Source: an uncultured Paracoccaceae bacterium (GTDB lineage: Bacteria > Pseudomonadota > Alphaproteobacteria > Rhodobacterales > Rhodobacteraceae). From it: a stretch of DNA of 64,000 nucleotides. The stretch is from positions 496,001 through 560,000 of the forward strand of contig CANMDF010000003.1 of NCBI GenBank assembly GCA_947496605.1, given 5' to 3'. A program made the position numbers and the translations under genes. Below, in pieces: positions 52,911 through 64,000 of this stretch. Positions within the stretch are counted from its first letter, which is position 1, and each line of letters begins with the position of its first letter. The notes below the pieces were generated by a model, which saw only the letters and a program-made list of their open reading frames with translations, was not told the origin of the DNA and did no database searches.

Positions 52911-53598
52911 GCTGTCTTCCCCTCAAACACCAAAGCGTTGGAAATGTAGAAACCGGACTTGATCCGATCAACCTCGATCAAACGGCCCTTCACGCCTGCG
53001 TTGCGGAGTTCATTGGCCACACCAGCAGTCGTTTGCGGGATCATCGTTGGGCTGCGATCCGCACGCGGGAACAGTTTGCCCACACGCCACATCGCCATCA
53101 AGGCAGGTGTGCGAGGTGGCAGGGTAAAGACGAACTTGCCATTGATACGCGGACTGGCTTTGCCAAGCAGGGCCGCGATATCAGGGGCACTGTAATATAT
53201 CATCGAATCCATCGCCAACGCGTGGTCAAAACCGCCGCTGGTCGCATCCAGCATATCGCCGGCAACCCAAGTAATGTGACCCGCCAAATTCGCAGGCATC
53301 CGCTTTTCCGCGATCCCCACCAATGCAGGCGAGATATCAACGGCCACGACATCAGCGCCGCGCTGGGCCAGTTCCACGGCCATCGCACCTGTGCCGCAAC
53401 CTGCATCCAAAATCCGCGCGCCGCGTAGGTCCTCGGGCAGTTGCGCCAACATCAACGCACGCATCTTATCACGCCCCGCACGCACCGTTGCCCGCACACC
53501 AGAAACGGGCGCGTCTGATGTCAGACGCTCCCATGTTTTGGTCGCAGAGCGGTCGAAATAGTCTTCGACCCTGTCGCGTGTGGCGGCGTAGTCAGGCA

Positions 53599-53599
<1 letters not shown>
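52907..53599 (-). CDS. bchM: Mg-protoporphyrin IX methyltransferase
   Basis: A 230-residue SAM-dependent enzyme that methylates the C13 propionate of Mg-protoporphyrin IX, preparing it for AcsF. The SAM-binding motif ILDAGCGTGAMAVELA is near residues 63-78, with DVVAVDIS as the second strand. ATG 53599 overlaps the bchL stop by one base (TGATG). Downstream lhaA overlaps by 4 bp. Confidence 0.97.
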
Positions 53600-54513
<914 letters not shown>

Positions 54514-54532
54514 TTATTCATTGTAAAACGGG

Positions 54533-57500
54533 TCATTCTGCTGCGACCCCTTCCATTTTGTCTTCCAGCGCATCCGCTGCATCTTGCAGCGCGGCCAGTG
54601 TCTCTTCGTCTGGTGCCCAGTATTCGCGATCCGACGCTTCAAGCAGTCGGTTCGCCATCCGCATTGAGGCTTGTGGGTTCAGATCGGCCAGGCGGTTGCG
54701 CATCTCTTCGTCCAAAACGAATGTCTCGGACAGGCGCTGGTAGACCCAAGGTTCGACTTCGCCAGTCGTCGCAGACCACCCCATTGTGTTGGTCACATGC
54801 GCCTCAATCTGGCGCACACCTTCATGGCCGTGATTCAATAAGGCTTCATAGAATTTCGGGTTCAGGCTGCGGCTGCGGGTCTCTAGCGCGACCTGATCTT
54901 GCAGGGTGCGGACCTTTGCGGCACCGCGCGTCTGATCACCAATGTAAACCGGGGCGCTCACACCACCTTTGGCGCGTTTCACAGCACGCGAAATTCCACC
55001 CAGCGTATCAAAGTAGTGGTCAACAGTTGTGACACCCAGTTCGACCGATTCCAAGTTTTGATAGGCCAGATCAACATCTTTTAGCGCCTTTTGCAGCAAC
55101 GCTGGGTTCTGTGCGGCCTTACCATCCACACCATAAGCAAAGGACTTACGGGCCTCATAGGCATCTGCCAGTTCGTCCTCATCCCCAAAGGCCGAACTGT
55201 CGACCAATTGGTTCACGTTAGACCCATACGCGCCCTCAGCATTTGAGAAGACCCGCAACGCAGCCGTCTCAAGATCGCAATCCATCTCTTCGGCATAGGC
55301 CAGCGCGTGGGCGCGGACAAAATTCTGGGCCAACGGTTCATCCGCCATCGCACATTTCAGCGCGGCCTCAGCCAACATGCGGGTCTGCAACGGCAGCAAA
55401 TCGCGGAAAATGCCCGACAGGGTCATCACCACATCAATGCGCGGGCGACCCAATTGTTCCAACGGGATCAAATCCGCACCACTCAAGCGCCCAAAAGCGT
55501 CAAAGCGCGGGATCGCACCCATCAAAGACAGCGCTTGCCCGATTGGACCGCCATCAGACTTAATATTATCCGACCCCCACAACACCAACGCCACAGTACG
55601 CGGCAGGCTGGCATGAGTTTCTATCAGTAGATCAGATTGTTTTTTACCTTCCGACATCGCAAACGCCGTTGGCATGCGGAACGGATCAAAGGCGTGAATA
55701 TTACGGCCCGTCGGTACAATTTCCGGCGACCGTATCAAATCACCACCCGGAACAGGCGCGATAAAGTGACCAGACAATGCACGCATCAGCGCGGGCAATT
55801 CGTGATCTTCTTTCAGCAGTTCTGCCGCAGCATCAGCCGCTTCACCCTCAGGCATCAGACGGATCATATCGGCACGGGCCGCATCTGACAGGGGCTTGCC
55901 AACGATGTGCAAACCTTCAGTAATCAGCGACCCTTCGGTTTCCAGCAACTTTAGCCACAGCTTATCAATATCGCGGGCGTTCATATCAACGGCGTTCGCC
56001 TGATCGCGGATCAGCTGTTCCAGATCAGCCCGCTGATCATCAACGGCAGGCATTTCGCGCCAACGGGTCAGGCTGTCTTTCAACTCAGCCAGACCTTTAT
56101 ACAGACCAGCGGTCGTCAATGGCGGCGTCAAATGCGTGATCGTCACCGCATTGGACCGGCGCTTAGCCAGCGTCGCCTCGGACGGGTTGTTGGCGGCGTA
56201 CAGATACACATTTGGCATCTCACCGATCAGGCGATCAGGCCAATCCTGCGCACCCAAACCGGCCTGTTTGCCCGGCATGAATTCCAGAGCACCATGCATA
56301 CCGAAATGCAACACGACATCAGCGGCGAACGTGTCGCGCATCCACTGGTAGAACGCGGCAAAGGCATGGGTCGGGGCAAAGCCCTTTTCAAACAGCAACC
56401 GCATCGGGTCGCCCTCATACCCAAAGGCAGGCTGCACACCGACAAAGACATTGCCAAAGTGATGACCCAGCACAAACACACCGCGACCGTCCGATTGAAC
56501 CTTACCAGGTGCAGGGCCCCAAGCGGCTTCAATCTCGGCCAGATGGGGCGACGTACGCACAATGGTATCAGCATCAACATGGGCGGCTACATTGGCCTGT
56601 TGCCCGTATTGCGCAGCGTTACCTTGCAGGATGAGGGCACGCAGATCATCAACAGTTTCAGGGACATCCAACGTATAGCCGTCGGCCTTCATCCGCGTCA
56701 GCGTATTGAAGAGGCTTTCAAACACGCTTAGGTACGCAGCGGTTCCAACAGCGCCCGCATTGGGCGGGAAACCAAACAGAACAACGCCCACTTTCTTATC
56801 CGCATTCTGCTTGCGGCGCAGCAAGGCCAGACGCTTGGTCTTTTCGGTCAGAACGGCAATCCGCTCAACACAAGGAGCCATTGCTTTGCAATCAGATGCA
56901 TTAGGGCTGTCCAAACCATGACGTCCCGCAAAGACTGTCGGGTTCGTCGCACCATCCAATTCAGGCAGCGCAATCAACATCGTTGTTTCAATCGGGCCAA
57001 GACCTTGGGCGCTGGCCTCCCATTGTTCAATAGTCTGAAACTCAAGCGGTTGGGCGGCAATATAAGGCACGTCCAACTGAGACAGCAGAGCAATCGCTTT
57101 GTCGCTGTCATTGTATGCTGGGCCGCCAATTAGAGAAAAACCCGTCAGAGACACAAGCGCATCAACGCGTCCCATGAAATAGGCATCAACCGCAGGCTTA
57201 CCATCAAGACCACCCGCGAAGGCAGGGATCACGCGCAAGCCTTGCGCCTCAAACGACCGGATGACCGCATCATAATGGGCACAATCAGAGGCAAGCACAT
57301 AAGAACGCAGCATCAGCACACCAATCGTCGCAACAGGGGCAGCTGGCGCTGGCAGTTCGGCAAGATCAGTTGTGATGTGATGATCAGGCAAATCAGGGTG
57401 ATAAAGACCCACATCGGGGTATTCGATCGGGGCATTCGCCGCAGCACCCTGCCAATCAGCGCGGGTCGCATAACGGCCAATCAAGAAACGGATCAGGTGT

Positions 57501-58043
57501 TCAACATTATCGTCAGAACCACCCAGCCAGTATTGCATCGACAAAAACCAAGCCCGCAGGTCCTGCGCTTTGCCGGGGATCATGCGCAAAATCTTAGGCA
57601 GACGGCGCAGCATGCGCATCTTCTTGGCACCAGATTCAGTTGATGGCTTGCCAGAGCCACGCAGCTTTTTCAGCAAGGCCATCGCGCCGCTGGCAGGCTT
57701 CGCCATATCCAGATCACCCATGCGTGTCAGCTTGACGACCTGGGCATCGGCAATCATGCCAAGCATTGCATCACAGGCGTCACGGCGCGCAAACAAGGCG
57801 GGCATGATCGCGTTGATATGTTCTTCAAGGAACAGCAAATTGGCGATGATGATATCGCCATCGGCAATGGCCGCTTTCGCTTCATCCAACGCCTTAGGGC
57901 ACTCACCCCATTCGGCGGCCGCCAAAACCTGCACGTCCAAACCCGGAAAATCAGGCGCCAAACGCTCTGACACACGCGCAGCAGGACCTGCAGCATGGGC
58001 ATCCAGCGTGACAATCACCACGCGGTAAGGTTTATGGATCACC

Positions 58044-58054
<11 letters not shown>
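54533..58054 (-). CDS. bchH: Magnesium chelatase subunit H
   Basis: A 1173-residue porphyrin-binding subunit. ATG 58054 is chosen ([20 protein letters not shown]); it overlaps bchB by 11 bases, and an earlier ATG at 58072 lies deeper within bchB. CobN-type segments are [14 protein letters not shown] and [17 protein letters not shown], and the C-terminal part has [20 protein letters not shown]. It carries protoporphyrin IX for metal insertion by BchI-BchD. Length is as usual for the family. It also links to BchM, which follows after bchL. Confidence 0.98.
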
Positions 58055-61361
<3,307 letters not shown>

Positions 61362-61362
<1 letters not shown>

Positions 61363-61379
61363 GTAAAGGGTCCCTGACA
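61362..61379. promoter_or_regulatory. PpsR/CrtJ operator at the bchF start codon
   Basis: TGTAAAGGGTCCCTGACA matches TGT-N12-ACA and begins on the A of the bchF start codon (minus strand). A degenerate half-match (TGT-N12-TCA) lies at 61388-61405 between this box and the next. Position downstream of the start site would block early elongation or form a loop with the -35 box. Confidence 0.8.
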
Positions 61380-61392
61380 GTTTCTTATGTCA

Positions 61393-61434
61393 AGAATAGG
61401 TGTCAAATGGGCCATGTGTCAACTTTAAGTTACA
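61393..61434 (-). promoter_or_regulatory. bchF promoter with overlapping PpsR operator
   Basis: On the minus strand TTGACA (61422-61417) and TATTCT (61398-61393) are separated by 18 bases. The box TGTCAACTTTAAGTTACA at 61417-61434 matches TGT-N12-ACA and contains the -35 hexamer, so bound PpsR would exclude RNA polymerase from the superoperon promoter. Confidence 0.82.
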
Positions 61435-61542
61435 CTAAGGTTAGATGTCATTGTCATGATCTATACATTGCGCATGACACGTCTAAATACCAATTTTTAA
61501 AGGATAAATATCAGGAAACTGATAATTGCGATCTTGCGCAAT

Positions 61543-61556
61543 TTGATCTATGTCAA
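61543..61556. promoter_or_regulatory. FNR/FnrL-like box
   Basis: TTGAT-CTAT-GTCAA differs at one position from the FNR consensus TTGAT-N4-ATCAA. It overlaps the PpsR box at 61551 and lies upstream of the ppaA promoter. An FnrL input would add oxygen-dependent control; a chance match is possible. Confidence 0.45.
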
Positions 61557-61591
61557 TTTTCTTTGACATTCATGGGTTGGCACCTGACAAT
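61551..61591 (+). promoter_or_regulatory. ppaA promoter with overlapping PpsR operator
   Basis: TGTCAATTTTCTTTGACA at 61551-61568 is an exact TGT-N12-ACA box. Its last six bases are a perfect -35 (TTGACA, 61563-61568), and GACAAT follows 17 bases later at 61586-61591 as a -10. This suggests that PpsR represses ppaA and, through readthrough, its own gene. Confidence 0.78.
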
Positions 61592-61648
61592 GCCAGAATA
61601 GCTGTGTCGTGCGCGTTTGCGCGTTGAATTCAGCCAAAGGACAAACGA

Positions 61649-62446
61649 ATGGCCGATAGTCGTAGCTCTGACGCCAAGAACGAACCTGTTGGGGCTGTGA
61701 CTCAACTGGCATCCAAAGTGCGGCCAATAAACGACGCCAAGTCAGATGAGATTTGCGAAAAAATCGATCCTAAACTCTATGAATTGCTGCGCGACTCGGC
61801 GCTCAGCAAAGATCCTGATGCTTGTAAGCGAGAAGTTAGCAAGGCGTTACAAGCTGGAACGCGACCAGAAGATCTTGCCGATTTTTATGTCCCTGCGCTC
61901 GCAAGGGACATGGGCGATCAATGGTGCGTTGATCAACTTAGCTTTGCCGGCGTTACAATTGGTGTTTCCCGTCTGCAGGCGATGATGCGCGAGCTGGGTC
62001 CAAGCTGGACCAGCGACAATGCCATGAACCCCACATCAAACACGGTCTTATTGCTTGTCCCGCGAGAGGTTTATCACACCCTCGGTGCCATTGTTCTCAG
62101 CAGCCAACTGCGCCGGATGGGCGTTTCAGTGAAACTTATCTTAGGTGGTAAACCAGAAGATATTGCCCAGCGATTAAATCGTACTAACTATCAAGCCGTC
62201 TTTATATCGGCTTCCTGTGGCGAAACGCTTGAATCGCTGCGCCGGATTGTTCATTCAATAAAGACCTCGGCGAAAACACCGTTACCCGTTGTGATTGGTG
62301 GTTCCATTCTGGATGTCGAGACAAGAGAGAATGTAACGGCGCTCACAGGGGCGGACTATGCCACAAAAATACCAGACGAGGCCCTAAGACTTTGCGGGCT
62401 ACAAGTAAAAACACATCACCAAATGAACGCCAAGGGTGGGACCTGA
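61649..62446 (+). CDS. ppaA: PpsR antirepressor PpaA/AerR (B12-binding)
   Basis: A 265-residue regulator of the SCHIC/cobalamin-binding type. The C-terminal half has VYHTLGAIVLSSQLRRMGVS with the His that ligates cobalamin, VFISASCGETLESLRRIV and PVVIGGSILDVE, a Rossmann-like B12 fold. The N-terminus is helical. In Rhodobacter the homologue binds B12 and light and counteracts PpsR/CrtJ. AAAGGA precedes the ATG. It sits directly upstream of ppsR, 35 bp apart, as in related phototrophs. Confidence 0.94.
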   Translation: MADSRSSDAKNEPVGAVTQLASKVRPINDAKSDEICEKIDPKLYELLRDSALSKDPDACKREVSKALQAGTRPEDLADFYVPALARDMGDQWCVDQLSFAGVTIGVSRLQAMMRELGPSWTSDNAMNPTSNTVLLLVPREVYHTLGAIVLSSQLRRMGVSVKLILGGKPEDIAQRLNRTNYQAVFISASCGETLESLRRIVHSIKTSAKTPLPVVIGGSILDVETRENVTALTGADYATKIPDEALRLCGLQVKTHHQMNAKGGT

Positions 62447-62481
62447 ACCATGAAAACGGTCTATCCCAACAGGCGTCTTCC

Positions 62482-63909
62482 ATGACGTCGCGTGGAACCA
62501 AATACTGGAATAGCGGTGCTATCCCGTTGATCGCACCAGAGATACTTGGTGATATTATTGCCGAAGTGGCCGACGTTGGTGTCGTTATTTCGGAAACCGG
62601 GACGATCCTTTCCATCATCGTAAATCCAAACAATGATGCATTTCGTCGTCTGGAACACTGGGAAAAAAAAGACCTGCGCACAACGCTGACAATTGAAAGC
62701 GTGTCAAAGTTTGAGAACCGGCTGGCTGAGTTTCTTGGTGAGAATCCATTGGTGCGTCCGGTTGAGTTAAACCACACTGACGGTAGCGACCGCTGGGAAG
62801 CGCCAGTGCGCTACAGCTTCCATCGCATTGGCCCCGACGGTGCAATCTTGCTCTTGGGTCGCGATCTCCGGCCTATTGCCGAAATGCAGCAACAGCTTGT
62901 TGAGGCGCAGCTTGCGTTAGAACGCGATTATGAAACGCAACGTGAATACGACACCCGCTTTCGTGTGCTCATGGAAAGCTCATCTGAGGCAATGCTGTTT
63001 GTATCCGTTGCGACGGGTGAAATTACCGAAGCAAACTCTGCCGCGGTTGCGCTGATCGACAGGCCGATCGAGAATTTGATCAACAATCAGCTGTCCGGCT
63101 GTTTTGAAGGTCGCAAACGTGGCGACATGGTCGATGTGCTCGCATCGCAAGCTATTTCTGACATCAACAAAAAGATGACAGTGGAATTGCGCGGTAACGG
63201 CCAAACAGTAGAGGTCTTCCCAACGGTCTTTCGTGCTGCAGGCGAGCGTATTTTGCTTTGCCGCCTCGTACCGGAAAACGGGAAAGGGATGCGCCCTGAC
63301 GATATCAATCAGAACCTGCAATCCCTTTACGCAGATGGACCCGAAGCAATCGTCTTTACATCTGATGATGGCGATGTGCTGTCTGCCAATGACGCGTTTC
63401 TTGATTTGATCGATGTCGCCCATGACATCAACGTCCGTGGCCGTAGTTTTGCGGACTACCTTCAGCGTGGCAGTGTTGATTTCAAAGTGCTGACCGAAAA
63501 TGCCAGTCGCGCTGGGCGGATGCGTAACTACGCGACCAAGCTCGCTGGTGAATACGGAAGCCCACGTGCTGTCGAAGTTTCTGTGACCAAAGTGATGGCG
63601 GGTCAACGCACGGTGTTTGCATTTGTTCTGCGGGATACGAACCGCGCAGAAATGGCGCAGGCCCGTCCACATCCAAGCAGTGATGAAAACATGCGATCTG
63701 TTGCAGAACTGGTTGGAAGCGCCACATTGAAAGACATTGTCGCAGAAACAACCAATGTGGTTGAGAAAATGTGTATTGAGACCGCGGTCGAATTAACCAT
63801 GAATAACCGGGTCGCAGCTGCAGAGATGCTCGGGCTTTCACGCCAGTCGCTATACGTAAAATTGCGCAAGTTTGATCTGCTGAGCCGTGATGGCGAAACC
63901 GACAAATAA
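62482..63909 (+). CDS. ppsR: Photosynthesis gene repressor PpsR/CrtJ
   Basis: A 475-residue redox-sensing repressor if started at ATG 62482; R. sphaeroides PpsR has 464. The upstream frame to 62392 overlaps ppaA. Order: N-domain, PAS1, glutamine-rich linker helix (EMQQQLVEAQLALERDY, coiled coil), PAS2, and a C-terminal FIS-type HTH (NNRVAAAEMLGLSRQSLYVK). Cys260 (LLCRLV) and Cys431 (EKMCIETAVEL), 171 apart, correspond to the redox pair Cys251/Cys424 of Rhodobacter. It should bind the TGT-N12-ACA boxes listed here in oxygen. Confidence 0.96.
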   Translation: MTSRGTKYWNSGAIPLIAPEILGDIIAEVADVGVVISETGTILSIIVNPNNDAFRRLEHWEKKDLRTTLTIESVSKFENRLAEFLGENPLVRPVELNHTDGSDRWEAPVRYSFHRIGPDGAILLLGRDLRPIAEMQQQLVEAQLALERDYETQREYDTRFRVLMESSSEAMLFVSVATGEITEANSAAVALIDRPIENLINNQLSGCFEGRKRGDMVDVLASQAISDINKKMTVELRGNGQTVEVFPTVFRAAGERILLCRLVPENGKGMRPDDINQNLQSLYADGPEAIVFTSDDGDVLSANDAFLDLIDVAHDINVRGRSFADYLQRGSVDFKVLTENASRAGRMRNYATKLAGEYGSPRAVEVSVTKVMAGQRTVFAFVLRDTNRAEMAQARPHPSSDENMRSVAELVGSATLKDIVAETTNVVEKMCIETAVELTMNNRVAAAEMLGLSRQSLYVKLRKFDLLSRDGETDK

Positions 63910-63934
63910 TACCGCTAATTCGCTGAAATTTAGC

Positions 63935-64000
63935 CTACCGCGGGCTTCTTTTCGCTAGAATCCGCTGCAACGTCCGACGGTGCATGGACAGCCGTCGCGC
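63935..64000 (-). CDS. regA: Response regulator RegA/PrrA/ActR, 3' end (partial)
   Basis: Only the last 21 codons and the stop are in the window. They read ARRLSMHRRTLQRILAKRSP plus a final Arg, the nearly invariant C-terminal recognition helix of the global redox response regulator RegA/PrrA/ActR. In Rhodobacter, RegB-RegA activates photosynthesis, bc1 and other genes at low oxygen. It converges with ppsR across 25 bp. The identification rests on this short but very characteristic tail. Confidence 0.85.
   Translation of the reverse strand, partial: ARRLSMHRRTLQRILAKRSPR

Noticed and set aside
61459-61474. A further PpsR box near TGTCATGATCTATACA
   Set aside because: The spacing between TGT and ACA is 10, not 12, so it does not fit the consensus.

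Overview
The window comes from a marine alphaproteobacterium of the Rhodobacteraceae (Roseobacter group) that is an aerobic anoxygenic phototroph. The evidence is a large bacteriochlorophyll/carotenoid/reaction-centre assembly cluster with Rhodobacter-like gene order, the oxygen-dependent cyclase AcsF, the spheroidene monooxygenase CrtA, the PpsR/PpaA regulator pair, and a bc1 operon in the order petA-petB-petC. Names are from recognition of protein families by eye; no database search was run.

Layout. 1-7.4 kb: a pyridoxal-phosphate lyase (cut by the window edge), a divergent DUF1989 protein and a four-gene polyamine-type ABC transporter. 7.4-12.5 kb (minus strand): UDP-glucose dehydrogenase, a UDP-glucuronate epimerase, a BASS-family transporter and a long-chain acyl-CoA ligase. 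12.6-20.3 kb: a 7.66 kb integrated element in tRNA-Lys(TTT). It is bounded by 50-bp direct repeats of the tRNA 3' half and carries a tyrosine integrase, an AlpA-like regulator, a Rep-like protein, an OLD-family ATPase/Toprim nuclease and two genes of unknown function. 20.3-27.6 kb: the tRNA, dapF-mtaB-two GST genes, an outer-membrane protein and the cytochrome bc1 operon. 27.7-31 kb: a TPP-riboswitch-controlled thiamine ABC transporter. 31.1-38.1 kb: aroC, a thioredoxin/CcdA pair, a DMT exporter, an HU protein, and purine salvage genes (amn, ade).

38.1-64 kb is the photosynthesis gene cluster. crtI-crtB-tspO runs left and crtA-bchI-bchD-bchO runs right from a shared promoter region with two PpsR boxes. 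A long minus-strand superoperon, bchF-bchN-bchB-bchH-bchL-bchM-lhaA-puhA-puhB-puhC-orf98-acsF-puhE-hemA-cycA, faces ppaA-ppsR across a second regulatory region with three PpsR boxes and an FNR-like box. The last 66 bases are the 3' end of a RegA/PrrA response-regulator gene. Together these genes make the tetrapyrrole precursor (HemA), insert magnesium (BchHID), form the fifth ring (BchM, AcsF), reduce ring D (BchLNB), hydrate the vinyl group (BchF), assemble the reaction-centre H subunit and supply cytochrome c2.

The puf operon, bchCXYZ, bchG/bchP and crtCDEF are not here and the flanks are non-photosynthetic, so the cluster is probably split. The most unusual items are the tRNA-Lys element with its possible defence cargo and its TACGTA-rich rep gene, a DapF with Ser in place of a catalytic Cys, and the enlarged permeases of the polyamine-type transporter.
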